Translations under genes and position numbers: made by a program
The notes under the pieces: model-generated
Told to the model about the DNA's origin: nothing
Seen by the model: only the letters and a program-made list of their open reading frames with translations
Databases searched by the model: none
In this document: positions 43,028-55,040 of the stretch, one piece after another
How the letters are laid out: each line of letters begins with the position of its first letter
Position numbering within the stretch: position 1 is the first letter of the stretch
Assembly: GCA_963576785.1 (NCBI GenBank)
Contig: OY756144.1
Coordinates: 2,666,001-2,730,000, forward strand
From: Chlorophyllum brunneum
Lineage: Eukaryota > Basidiomycota > Agaricomycetes > Agaricales > Agaricaceae
DNA: 64,000 nt
Direction of reading: 5' to 3'

Positions 43028-44365
43028 GGTAAAGCTGCATTGTGGAACACTAGTGCATTCTGCACCAGCCCTACCAGAGGCACTGAGGCCCTTGCTGGCC
43101 TCGTCCCCATCCATCTTCATCTCAGGAAGCTGGCTACCCATGCCATCCACAGGGTTGCCACACTTTCTGAGAACCACCCTGTTTGCTCCGTTATGGGGCA
43201 TCAGTATATAGGGGGTTGTGTTCCACACCCCAGATCAATTGCTCTCATGACCCCCGCGCAGGCGGGCAAGGTCAAGGGGCCAGTCACAGAGGCAAACTCT
43301 CGTTTGCCGGACTTAACGGAGACGTTCGAGCTGTTTGTGCTTGAAGCGTCGCCAGGTTCTCGTCTCCTGGACTGCTTCGCAGCCTAGGTGACTTATAAAA
43401 CATATGACACCTCGCTTGGTGGAAACCCTGTGGGTCGTCAGGTAGATTTGCTCAACAATACCCTTCATGGGTATCGTGAGGATAGACAGGTTGTCTACAC
43501 AGCAACAGACGTGAGTCTGCTGCTGGTTGGGGACTTCCAGGCAGTTTCAGCTGCCCACGTTTATAGGGGGACATGTTTGCTTCAGGCAATGCGTCACCCA
43601 GCTGGCAAGGTTACAGCCCCAGATGCTGAACTTTTTGCCATTCATATGGCCTTGGGGACTGCTGTGGCAGTCTCTGAGGCTGTACACATTGCGGTCTTTA
43701 CGGACTCGATTGGTTCTGCCAAGCGAGCTCTTGACCTGTCCGTGCACTCTGGCCAGGGACACTCCCTGGCTGTGTGTCGCCTCTTGTTGGAGTGGTTCAG
43801 GGATCGTCCCGACCGCTCCCTCACTTTCTGGTCTGTTCCATCATCGGCGGAGTGGTCCATTCATCAGGATGTGCATGTATTTGCCACCAATCTACAGGTT
43901 GCCGCTGGACGTCGTCCAGCGACGACTATTGATTCGCTGCGTAAACTCAACGCAGCAACCATTCAGAAGGCCTGGAAGGTCTCTTTCCAGGACTCCTCTT
44001 ATCACGGTTCTAACTTCCTTGCTCTCAAGGATAGTAGGAACAAAGTTTTACAGCCAACGTACCTCCATGGGGGTTCTTGGCTTCCTTCTTTTCCCTCTCA
44101 GTCTATTGCGACGAGAGCAAACCGTGCCATCCTCGGGCATACTCCAACCGGCGAGTATTGCTCCCAGTTCCATCCTCTAGAGCCTGTTGGCTGCGAGTGT
44201 GGGGCTCCTCTGGAGACCCGCACTCATATCTTGTGCTCTTGTCCATTATACAAGAGGCATCATGGCCTGCCAGTCTCTCTTGACCAGCTGGTTAATTTTC
44301 TTAAATGCAATCCTTCTGCGTTCGCATTTAAGGCCAACATACCGCTTGCGGGAGTTGGATAACAT
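43028..44365 (+). pseudogene. LINE-A ORF2 fragment: RNase H and C-terminus
   Basis: Starts abruptly against the delta 5' terminus with aaagctgcattgtgg. One TAG (CAG-to-TAG) near 43385, then a 324-codon open frame (43388-44362): TATDVSLLLVGDFQAVSAAH, AELFAIHMALGTA, FTDSIGSAKRALDLSVHSGQ, CECG, THILCSC and ending ANIPLAGVG. The 3' UTR is only three bases long before other LINE-A sequence begins at 44366. Its first 100 bp carry some LINE-B-like bases (ggcactgaggcccttgctgg), so a mosaic is possible. Confidence 0.75.
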
Positions 44366-44760
44366 GGCTGACAACCCACCACTGGATTTGGGGTATGCTC
44401 CCCATACTGGCGATACTCCTTTATGCCCTAAGACCTACTGGAGGTACTTGGGTTTCTTCTTCAATCAAGCTCTTACGTTCAAAGAGCACGTTCAACATTA
44501 TGCTACTAAGTCTCTGTCCATGGTTAAGGCCATGGGCATACTTGGTAACTTGTCACAAGGCCTTCTTCCTAATCAGAAGAGGACTCTTTATCGCTCATGT
44601 GTGGTGCCTATTGCCATGTATGGGTTTCGTTTGTGGTTTTACGAGGGTGTCTACAACAAGGCCCTTCTGAAACAACTTAACACTATGCAGTGGAAAGCTG
44701 CATTGTGGATCACTGGTGCATTCCACACCAGCCCCACCGGAGGGGCTGAGGCCTTGGCTG
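44366..44760 (+). pseudogene. LINE-A ORF2 fragment: RT thumb to RNase H linker
   Basis: Encodes DNPPLDLGYAPHTGDTPL, YLGFFFNQALTFKEHVQHYA, MYGFRLWFYEG and KAALWITGAFHTSPTGGAEA. Joined head to tail after another LINE-A C-terminus, without an A tract between them. Recombination between LINE-A copies or a template switch could explain the joint. It ends at ggccttggctgg, where a zeta-bearing composite begins. Confidence 0.72.
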
Positions 44761-45813
44761 GATGCGACACCAATATGGGAGCCTGGGAACATGCTGGGCA
44801 TTCTACGGGCACATATCGTCTCAAGACCCCCATCTCTGGGCTGCTAGGAGTTTGCCTGCAAGGGACTCCGTGTATGGGCCTACACTGGCAGACGAGCCCT
44901 GTCCTCATATGCCGCATTGTCTCAACTGCCAAGGTCTGCACCATGTGACCTTGAAGAAGTGTAAATTTTTTGATGCTTGGTTTGAACCCAAGAAAATCAA
45001 GAAGTTCTATTGCAAGGTAAGTAACAACCATCTTCGACAGCAATCTCCCCTCACCAGCCCTTGTACTCTACAGCTTGCCAATGAATAGGCAGCCCTTAGA
45101 ACTACGAAGTATCCAAATGTACCAACAGAATCTAAATAAAAATTATGATTTATTGGACACACTACTTGAGGATCTCAAAGATCAGTTTGATGTTCTCTTT
45201 ATTCAAGAACCTTCCTGGCAGTTCATCAGATCCACTCCCTCCACAACTTCTGTTGAGGGGGATGACATTATTGGCACCCCCAAGCACCCCGAGTGGCTGT
45301 GCATGGTTTGGGCCCCGAAGCCTGGCTCTGACCCATGGGTTATGACATGTATCCATAACTGGTTGTTTAGGCATGCTAAGAAGCACACTAAATGCAACTT
45401 CTTTGATGCTTGCATTGAGGAGATTGCTTCTTCTAACAAGCAACTGTGGGGCCTTATGGAATGGGTCCAGAAATGGAAGCTTCCACCCTGCAAGACTATC
45501 CAGTACAATGGAGAACCATATCATGCACTCCCAGATCTCTGGAATGCACTCCACAATACCTACAACTCAGCTTCTGGCTGAGCTGTGGATATTTCTGTTC
45601 TTGATCTGCTGCCAAGCCTTCTGGCTAGGGAATGGGTCCATTTCTCAGCCTTAGAGCTGATGGATGCCCTGAGTGCTTGCTTGGATGTGTCCGCCCTGGG
45701 GCTGGACTACATAATATGGACCCACCTCAAAGAGATCACTGAGGACCCTGATGTCCTTTGGCTATTCATCGGGATAGCTAATGCCTACATGTATGTGGGT
45801 TATTGGCCATCCC
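44761..45813 (+). mobile_element. Composite: partial zeta leader plus LINE-A ORF1 end and ORF2 start
   Basis: Zeta 3' part (44761-44888), then LINE-A ORF1 from cctacactggcagacgagcc, the junction also seen at 34860. The frame is open from zeta into the ORF1 knuckle (SVYGPTLADEPCPHMPHCLN to LQLANE, stop 45088). The ORF2 ATG at 45081 is followed by EN to about 45363, then an internal deletion to the EN-RT linker (RHAKKHTKCNFFDACIEEIA) and CGA-to-TGA at 45579-45581. It is cut at 45813 by a T tract. Heavily CpG-depleted, so old. Confidence 0.75.
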
Positions 45814-46361
45814 TTTTTTTTTTTAAATCAACATGTTTAAGGTAGTGCATGATCACAGTCCACCTGTATCTACTATGACATGTAGGCTACATAGGTAGGT
45901 AAAAGAAGATGGGCTCTCCCCTGGCTGAACTAGACCACTGACAGGCAGTCTGGGTGAACAGTCATGGAAACATGCATGGACGCATGAATCCTAGACCAGA
46001 ATGATGAGCGACCCCTAGCCTCCCCTCCCTAAGGAGAGTATGCATCAATTTGCAATTAACTTCTACACATGCCAAAGATGTGGGAAGCTAGCAGAGGCTA
46101 TGTCACATTATCCAACTCCTGCAAGCGGTGTGTTGGACAAATGCTGACGGATTGCACTTAAGAAAAGCTACCAACTGGTCAATAGAGACCGGCAGGCCAT
46201 GACGTCTCTTGTACAAAGGACAAGAGCACAAGATATGAGTGCAGGTCTCCAGAGAAGCCCCACACTTGTAGCCAATAGGCTCTAGAGGATGGAACTGGAA
46301 GCGGTACTCGCCAGTAGGTGCATGCCCGAGAATGGCATGATTTGCTCTCATCGTAATGGAC
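45814..46361 (-). mobile_element. LINE-A 3' end, broken by the next LINE-A
   Basis: Short T tract (45814-45824), 3' UTR and ORF2 C-terminus (TGEYRFQFHPLEPIGYKCGA, THILCSC) with a small deletion near 46138. It stops at tcgtaatggac, where a further LINE-A T tract begins. Its sense 5' part would lie beyond the window, to the right of the inserted copy. Confidence 0.8.
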
Positions 46362-49300
46362 TTTTTTTTTTTTTTTTTTTTTAATCATCATGTTTAGGGT
46401 GGTGTGTGATTGCAGTCCACCTGTATCTACTGTGACATGTACATATGATAGAGGGTACATGAAGATGGGCTCTCCCCTGGCCGAACTAGACCACCGACAG
46501 GTGGTCTGGGTGAATGGTTGCGGAAACATGCACGGATGTGTGAATCCTAGACCAAATATGCAAAGCGACCCCTAGCCTCCCCTCCCTAGGGAGAGTATGC
46601 GTCAATTCCCAATTAACTCCTACACACATCAGAGACGTGGGGAGCTAGCAGGGGTCGCGCTGCATTATCCAACTCCCGCAAGCGGTGTGTTTGACTTAAA
46701 CACAAACACTAGAGGATTGCACTTAAGGAAAGATACCAGCTAGTCAATAGAGACCGGCAGGCCACAACATCTCTTGTACAATGGACAAGAGCACAAGATA
46801 TGAGTGTGAGTCTCCAAAGGAGCCCCACACTTGCAGCCAGCAGGCTCCAAGGGATGAAACTGGGAGCAGTACTCACCGGTCGGAGCGTGCCCGAGAATGG
46901 CACAATTTGCTCTCGTTGCAATGGACTGAGAGGGAAAGGAAGGGAGCCAAGAACCTCCATAGAGGTACGTTGGCTGTAAAAGCTTGTTCTTGCTGTCCTT
47001 GAGAGCAAGGAAGTTAGAACTGCAATAAGAGGAGTCCTGGAAGGTAACCTTCCAGGCCTTCTGGACAGTTGCTATGTTGAGCTTACACAGCAAATCAATC
47101 GATGTTGCTGGATGACGTCCAGTGGCAACCTGTAGGTCGGTGGCAAATACATGCACCTCCTGATGAATGGACCATTTCGCCAATGACAGAACGGGCCAGA
47201 AAGTGAGGGAATGGTCAGGATGATCCCTGAACCACTCCAGCAGAAGATGACACACAGCCAGGGAATGTCCCTGGCCAGAGTGTACAGACAGGTCAAGAGC
47301 TCGCTTGGCAGAACCAATCGAGTCCATAAAGACTGCAATATGTACAGCCTCAGAAACTGCCGCAGCAGTCCCCAAAGCCATACAAATGGCGAAAAGTTCA
47401 GCATCTGGGGCTGTAACCTTGCCAGCTGGGTGACACGTTGCACGAAGCAACTGTGTCCCCCTGTAAATGTGGGCAGCCGAAACCGCCTGGTGGTCTCCAA
47501 TCAGTGGCAGACTTGCGTCCGTCACCGCGTAGACCACCTGTCTGTCCTCATGATACCCATGAAGGGTATTGTTGAGCAAATCCACCTGACAACCCACGGG
47601 ATTTCCACCGAGCGAGGCATCATACGTTTTGTAGGTCACCTGGGCCATGTAGCAGTCCAGGAGACGAGAACCTGGCAATGCTTTGAGTGCAAAGGGCTCA
47701 AACGTCTCCGTTAATTCTGGCAAACAAGAGTTTGCCTCTGTGACCGGCCCCTTGACCTTGACTGCCTGAGCAGGAGTCATGAGAGTGATCGATCTGGGGT
47801 GTGGAACACATCCCCCTATGTACTGATGCCCCATAACAGAGCAAACAGGATGATTCTCAGATAGAGTGGCAACCCTGTGGATGGTATGGGTAGCCAACTT
47901 CTTGAGATGGAGATAGATAGGGATAAGGCCAGCCAAGGCCTCAGCCCCTCCGGTGGGGCTGGTGTGGAATGCACCAGTGATCCACAATGCAGCTTTCCAC
48001 TGCATAGTGTTAAGTTGTTTCAGAAGGGCCTTGTTGCAGACACCCTCGTAAAACCACAAATGAAACCCATACGTGGCAATAGGCACCACACATGAGCGGT
48101 ACAGAGTCCTCTTCTGATTAGGAAGAAGGCCTTGCGACAAGTTACCAAGTATGCCCATGGCCTTAACCATGGACAGAGACTTAGTAGCATAATGTTGAAC
48201 GTGCTCTTTGAACGTAAGAGCTTGATTGAAGAAGAAACCCAAGTACCTGCAGTAGGTCTTAGGGCATAAAGGAGTATCGCCAGTATGGGGAGCATACCCC
48301 AAATCCAGTGGTGGGTTGTCATCTCCCTGCTTATGGGAGAAATGAAAAACTTCAGACTTGTCATACTCGACAGCAAGTCCAAATGAGGTAGTCAGGCGAT
48401 ATATAATCTGGTATGCCTGCTTAAGGCATACCAGATTAGGTTCCCAGGTTTTTGCCTGGGTGATGGCCAGGCCATTGTCGACGTATGAGAGTAGGGTACT
48501 CCCAAGAGTGATTGCCTCCCTGTCATAAAGTTTCATGAAGGGGGCAAGATAAAGACCAGAGAGGACAGGAGAGAGCAAAGAGCCCTGCCCTACCCCAATG
48601 TCCACCTGCCTGAGATCAGACTTATGGTCTCCCCATGCATACTGCGTAGAGCGGCCGACTAAATAAGAGGCAAAGAATCTACCCACACAGGGGTCGAATC
48701 CTTGCTTCCATAGAATTGCCAACAACATATTGTGGTTGAGCGAAGGAAAGAACTAAGCAATGTCAAAAGCAACAATGCTCGTCTTGAGGCCCTTGGCCCA
48801 CTCTGCACAAACAATGTGGGTTAGGAGCATCCCAGCATCATCAGTGGACCTCTGATGGATACCACCGAGCTAATTTGGATGAAAAACTCCATGTTTGATG
48901 GAGTCAAACTGGAGGCAATTCAATATCATCTTCTCGATGAGTTTGCCAAAGGTGTTCAGGAGCACAATGGGCCTGAACACCTTGGGCGTCGAGTAAGATG
49001 GCTTGCCCGGCTTTGGTATGATAACCAACAGGCTTTCCTTGAAATGGGATGGCCAATGACCCACATGCATGCAGGCATTAGCTATCCCGATGAACAGCCA
49101 AAGGACATCGGGGTCCTCAGTGATCTCTTTGAGGTGGGTCCACATTACATGGTCCAGCCCTGGGGCGGACACACCCGAGCATGCGCTAAGGGCGTCCATC
49201 AGCTCTAAGGCTGAAAAGCGGACCCACTCCCGAGCCGTGAGGCTGGGCAGCGGATCAAGAACAGAAATATCCACAGCTCGGCCAGAAGCTGAGTTGTAGG

Positions 49301-50117
49301 TATTGTGGAGTGCGTCCCAGAGATCCGGGAGTGCGTGACATGGCTCTCCATTGTACTGGATAGCCTCGCAGGGTGGAAGCTTCTGCTTCTGGACCCATTC
49401 CATAAGGTCCCATGGTCGCTTGTTAGTAGAAGCAATTTCCTCAATGTGAGCATCAAAGAAGTTGCACTTAGCGTGCTTCTTAGTGCATCTAAAATTAGAG
49501 TAGTCATTATGAGAATGAGTCTCATGATACCTCCCAAAGGTTTTGCAGCATTCCTGGTTCTACCAGGGTTTAGAGCAGTGAGTGATCATGATGTCCACTG
49601 CATGGGAAGCCCATGCAGTGGAGAAGGCCTCTGCAACAGCATGAACCACAGCTTCAACCTCATTGGTAGTAGTAGGTTCCGGAAGTCTAGCTACTTCACG
49701 GAGGTCCCAAATAACATCAGTGAGGAAGAGCACTACCTCTTTGCCACTATCATGTGGCAGGGTTTTCCTGTGAGTCTCCACAATTGTGGGTGTGACTGGA
49801 AGCACCAGAACCAGTGGAACATGGTCTGACGGACCCCTAAGGGAGTAATCCAACCTAGGCCTATGGGAGATAGACAGGTCTGATGGAACAAATGCCAGAT
49901 CAATGACCGAAGGTCAGAGATCCTCATTGTGTGGAATATGAGTAGGCCCAGGCTCGACTGGAAGGGTGAGGTCTAGACCGATATCTGTCCCGATGGAGAT
50001 CAGAGACTGCGAGGTGCCTGAGTGGGAGCCATAATTAGGGTCCCACAACTCAGAATGGCAATTAAAATCGCCACCCATGTAGATATGCTTGGGCAAAGTA
50101 GCAGCCCAGTCCGAAAG

Positions 50118-50129
50118 GAACTGAATTGC
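50118..50129 (+). repeat. Target-site duplication of the LINE-B tandem block (partner 61795-61806)
   Basis: ggaactgaattgc-type repeat: 12 bp with one G/A difference (gaaactgaattgc on the right). LINE-A EN sequence continues across it (agtgtgctctgaatcagag). Confidence 0.8.
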
Positions 50130-50131
50130 GA

Positions 50132-50401
50132 TTCCGTCCATGCACCATATAGGAAGGATGCCTCAAGTGAACGGTGGGCTGGTCCTCAGGGATACCACGC
50201 TCTCTTAGTAGCGGGGTGTTTGCCCAAGCTAAAGGCTTTACCTCTTAGGAGGGAGGGGCAAAGTCCCTGCAACATGGCTGGATGCGACACCAATATGGGA
50301 GCCTGGGAACATGCTGGGCATTCTACGGGCACACGACGTCTCAAGACCCCCATTTCTGGGCCTCTAGGAGCTTTATTCTCTCAAGGGGCTCCGTACATGG
50401 G
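50132..50401 (+). repeat. Leader module zeta, 5'-truncated, fused to LINE-B ORF1
   Basis: Begins at tccgtccatgcaccatat and runs to ggggctccgtacatggg, then LINE-B ORF1. It is the same module as 59924-60336 with local differences (tcaaggggctccg for caagggactccg), here attached to LINE-B. An ATG in its last bases (50397) is in frame with ORF1. Confidence 0.75.
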
Positions 50402-51200
50402 TCTGATCGTGGAAGGTGCCATGCTTGCGTACGATGGCTATTCCATGGCCACCAACAAACTCGCCACAATCAAGGATATTGAGATCCTTAGGGCATTGGT
50501 TGAACATCTGTCCCCTTCAGGAGCTCCCTTCTGGATTGGACTCCCATCTTCGGTGTCGTACCTCTGTGTGGTCGACGTCCCGTATCTCAAAAACTCCGCC
50601 GCTGGAGTTCAGTGTACCCCAGCAGACGTTGAGGAGGTCCTTACCTCGTCGGTGCATGCTCCTCTGATCAGTCTTAAGGGCCCCCCCAGACTGGTGCGCA
50701 ACTCTAAGACGTCGGACTCATGTACGGCGTTTTTCAACATATGGGACTCCATGAGGGGCACCCGAGCTCTCGGTCTTCTGAATAAGAAGATCATGTTTGG
50801 GAACAAGCAGTGCGTTATACTCTCTGCTAACCCTCGTCGTAACGAGTTGCTGTGTACCCACTGTTACAAGTGGGGCCACGCCTCCTCCTGGTGCAAGGCC
50901 GATGGCCCTGCATGTCCCGACTGCGGCGGTGCACACTCTCGTGCTAATCACCGTACCTTTGCTCTGTGTTGTAAGGGGCAACCGAAGGCTACGCCTCCGG
51001 TTCCTGCTACCCCTGCTGGTCAACCGTGCCCCCATCCTCCTCATTGTCGTAACTGCAAGAAGGAGCATCCTGCTGATTCCAGGAAGTGCGCTTTCTGGAA
51101 CCACAAACACGACCAGGCCTGGCTGACAGCCCGTTATCGAGAGGTGCGTGACAGACGTCATCGCTCTCCCATCCCCCCTCATAACCCCCCTTATGTCTAG
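50397..51200 (+). CDS. LINE-B ORF1 (gag-like), 5'-truncated, start supplied by the leader
   Basis: 267 codons from ATG at 50397 (MGLIVEGAMLAYDGYSM) to TAG at 51198-51200. It aligns with the LINE-A ORF1 core (APFWIGLPSSVSYLCVVDVP, SLKGPPRLVRNSKTSDSC) and has three knuckles: CTHCYKWGHASSWC (CX2CX4HX4C), CPDCGGAHSRANHRTFALCC and CRNCKKEHPADSRKC. The N-terminal Pro/Ser-rich region of a normal ORF1 is missing. The frame also stays open upstream through zeta (MAGCDTNMGAWEHAG), so a longer chimera is possible. The stop overlaps the ORF2 ATG. Confidence 0.78.
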   Translation: MGLIVEGAMLAYDGYSMATNKLATIKDIEILRALVEHLSPSGAPFWIGLPSSVSYLCVVDVPYLKNSAAGVQCTPADVEEVLTSSVHAPLISLKGPPRLVRNSKTSDSCTAFFNIWDSMRGTRALGLLNKKIMFGNKQCVILSANPRRNELLCTHCYKWGHASSWCKADGPACPDCGGAHSRANHRTFALCCKGQPKATPPVPATPAGQPCPHPPHCRNCKKEHPADSRKCAFWNHKHDQAWLTARYREVRDRRHRSPIPPHNPPYV

Positions 51201-54200
51201 GAACAACCTGGACCGTCTGGAGGGCGTTAGGGTCTTCTCATTTAACGTCACAAAGTCATATATTTACGTTGATGTACTGCTCGAGAAGTTAAAAGATGAT
51301 TTTGACATTCTCTTTTTCCAAGAACCCCCGTGGAGGTTCATCCGCACCGCTCCCTCGACCACTGATGTGGAAGGGGATGACGTTACTGGCGCACCTAAGC
51401 ACCCTGACTGGCTCATGGTGGTGCGTCCCCCTACCCAGGGGTCCCTGCCCCGAGTGATGGCGTATGTACACACTCGGCTGCAATGTCTAAGGCCATCAAT
51501 GAGGAGGGACCTCGTGGATCACCCTGATATCTTGGCGCTGACGCTCTTCACTGATGCGAAGGCCCTTAATTTCCTGAACGTCTATTCAGATGATCAGCAT
51601 ACCGCCATCAACTTCCTTCATGGGAAGGTCGATGTCCTCCCCCCATTTGACTTTATGAGTGGGGACTTTAACTGTCATTCTTCGGTGTGGGACCCTGAGG
51701 TTCTGCATCATCGAACGACAGCTCATAGGCTCATGGAAATGAGCTGTGATCTTGGCCTCGATTTGGTTATGCCGACCAACCCGGGGCCGACATTTGTTTC
51801 CCACAACCCAGATCTCCGCCCATCGGTGATCGATCTGGTGTTTGTCTCATCTCCCGATGCATCAAGGACCTTTCCTTATCGGGACATATCTCTGCAGGGC
51901 ACTTTGGATCATGTTCTACTGACCGTCGCCCTTCCTATCACCCCCATTGACGTCAGGGTTGTCAAATCTGTCCTACCAAGGGGCTCTGATGAAGAGGAGG
52001 CCTTTTTGGAACACGTTATTGGTGAGGTGACTGATCTTTCTGATCATCCCTCTCCAGAATCCCCGGATCAAGTGGATGCCTTGGCTTCGGCCGTGGCTGA
52101 CGCCTTCTCCGACGCATGGACACACCACTCGAAGGAGATCCGGATTACGCGCCGCACTCGTCCCTGGTGGGACAAGGCATGTGCTACCTCCTTCTCCAGG
52201 TACCAGGGCTCTCGTAGTCGGGGTGACTGGGGGGAATTTAGGCGGGCTCGCACAGCTGCCAAGCACCGATTCTTCGACTCTAAGATTGAGGAAATCGCTT
52301 CCACTAACAAGTGGCCATGGGACCTTATGGAATGGGTCAAGGCACGCAAGTTACCTCCCTGCGAGGCTATCCAGTTTAATGGACGGCCTTGTCACACTAT
52401 GGACTCTCTCTGGGATGCCCTCCACTCAACGTACAACTCCGCTGCTGATCGGCGGTGTGATGCGTCCGTCCTCGACCCCCTCCCCGACCTTCCAGTCCGG
52501 GAGTGGGCCCCCTTCTCGGCATTGGAACTTAAGGAGGCTTTGTCCTCTTGTTCTAATACGTCCTCTCCAGGTCCCATCTGAAGTACATCGTCATCGATGA
52601 GGATTGTTTGACGGTGTTCCTGCATTTGGCCAATGCCTGCCTTTTGGTAGGGCATTGGCCACGCAGCTTTAAGGAGTCGCTTTCGGTTATCATCCCGAAG
52701 CCGGGGAAGCCCTCCTACTCTACCCCCAAGGCATTCAGGCCAATTGTCCTCCTGAACATGCTTGGTAAACTGGTTGAGAAAATGATTTCCAACCGCATCC
52801 AGTTTGATGCCATTAAACATGACATCTTTCATCCCCATCAACTTGGAGGCATTCGCCAACGTTCCACTGAGGACGCCGGGTTGTTCCTTACCCACCTTGT
52901 TCACGCTGGGTGGGCTAAAGGTCTCAAGATGAGCATGGTTGCTTTTGACATCGCTCAGTTCTTCCCCTCTCTTAACCATGAGATGCTCATGGTGATTCTT
53001 GCCAAGCAGGGGTTCCCGCTTAACGTGCGAACCTTCTTTGCTTCGTATTTGGTGGGCCGTTCCACTGTTTACACATGGAACGGCTTCTCCTCTGAACCCC
53101 GAGGTGCAGATGTGGGCGTCGGACAGGGCTCTGCCATGTCCCCCGTCCTTTCTGGCCTCTATATCGCGCCTCTTATGAAGGTTCTCGACTTGCGGATTAC
53201 CTCCCCTGGGAGTACTCTGCTGTCGTATGTTGATGACAGTACCGTCGTTGCCCAGGCTAAGACCTGGGACGAGAACCTGGACACCCTCAAGGGGGCGTAC
53301 ACCGTTCTCTTCAATCTCTTTGTAGCGTTCGCGCTTGTCATGGAGCATGACAAGTCCGAGCTCTTCCACTTCTCTAGGAAGCCTGGAGACGTCAATCCCC
53401 CCCTTGACTTGGGCTTTGGTCCATTCACGGGGGACACTCCTCTACGCCCTAAGACCTATTGGAGGTATCTGGGCTTTTACTTCGATCGTGCCCTGAATTT
53501 TCAGGAACATGTTCGATATTATTCTACCAAAGCTCTCTCCACCGTGAAAGCGATGGGGATGCTGGGTAATTCCTCCCGCGGTCTGAACCCCGAGCAGAAG
53601 CGGCTCCTGTACAGGTCATGTGTCGTGCCTATCGCGACATATGGCTTCCGTCTGTGGTATTTTGATAAGGCTCGGTGTAAGGGCCTCGTCAAATCCCTAA
53701 ACACTATGCAATGCAAGGCTGCATTGTGGATCACCGGTGCATTCCGCACCTCCCCATCTGGCGGCACCGAGACCCTCGCTGGCCTCATCCCCATCCACCT
53801 CCATCTGAAGAAGCTGGCCTCAAGAGCGAACTACCGCCTCTCCACTCTCTCCGATACCCATCCTCTTCGATCCCTCCTCGATCGTCTGAACACCAAGGGT
53901 GCCCCCCCGCACCCTCTCTCCATTTCCCTCTTGTCTGACCGCCTTGTCAGTCGGGTCAAGGGTTCCCTTATGGAAGCTGCTTTCGTGCTCCCATCCCTTA
54001 CCGAACAGTTTGACCCCTGCTCTGCAGTGGCTCAGCCTGGTCATCGTCTCCTGGACCGCTTTGCGGCCCAGGTCTCCTTCCACGACTCTCCTTGCTCACG
54101 CGACGAGAGAGCTGTGCATATGAGGCATCTGAATAGCACCCTGGACCATGCCAATGCCAACCCTCGGGTTCTCACTGTGGCCACAGACGCTAGTCTACCG

Positions 54201-55040
54201 CTGCGGGGGGAATTCCAGGCAGTTTCTGCTGCCCATATCTACTGGTCGGGCCGGCGTGTCTTTCAGACGAGACACGCGGCAGGTCGAGTGACGGCTCCTG
54301 ACGCTGAGCTGTACGCTGTCCGGATCGCAATTGGGAAGGCCATCAGCCTCCCTGATTGCGACTCCATTGTTTTGTTCACTGACTCCCTGGGCTTGGCTAG
54401 GAGAGCAGTGGACCCTTCCGTTCACTCAGGTCAAGCTCATTCGCTTGCCGTGTGTAGTGCTCTTATGGAGTGGTTCGAGGGCCACCCTGAACGCTCCATT
54501 CACATCTGGCACACCTTCTCTTCGGAGAAGTGGGCCATTCACGGTACCGTACACCAATACTGCACCGAACTTCAGGTCGCCACGGGTTCCCGTCCGCAGA
54601 CCTCCCTTGACTCTCTTCGTCAGAGGGTTGTCAAATCCTGCCAGGATGCCTGGATCACTCGATTCCAGGATCCTACTTACTCGGGTAGCCAGTTCATGGC
54701 TCTCGAAGGGCGTAACGGTAAGCCCCTCCAGCCCACCTACCTCCATGGAGGTTCGTGGCTGCCCTCCGCTGCAGCAGAGTCCAACTCGCTGTCCGCCCGC
54801 ATGTGTAGGGTTATACTCAACCATGCGCCTATCGGGGCCTATAGGTCTCGATTCTTCCAGGACGAACCATTTTGGTGTCCATGCAGGGCTCCTTTCGAGT
54901 CCCGTGTGCATATTCTTACCAACTGCAGTCGGTTTGATTCCTCTCGGGGGTACCCTGCTACGCCGGGTGCCCTTGTCAAGTTCTTGAAAGCGAACCCTCA
55001 GGCGTTCGCCTTCCCATCCGTTCCCCAGGGAATTGGATAA
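51193..55040 (+). pseudogene. LINE-B1 ORF2 (EN-RT-RNase H), one deletion
   Basis: ATG at 51193 inside ATGTCTAG. EN: FFQEPPW, MSGDFNCHSSVWDPE, SVIDLVFVSSPD, LDHVLLTV. A deletion of about 19 bp at 52572 (ggtcc microhomology) shifts frame at SSPGP. RT and RNase H are then open from 52608 to 55040: SVIIPKPGKPSYSTPKAFRP, FDIAQFFPSLNHE, VGQGSAMSPVLSG, SYVDDSTVVAQ, ATDASLPLRGEFQAVSAAHI, AELYAVRIAIGKA, LFTDSLGLARRAV and CPCR with HILTNC. The intact catalytic motifs and single lesion point to a young copy. It is the best LINE-B reference in the window. Confidence 0.9.
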
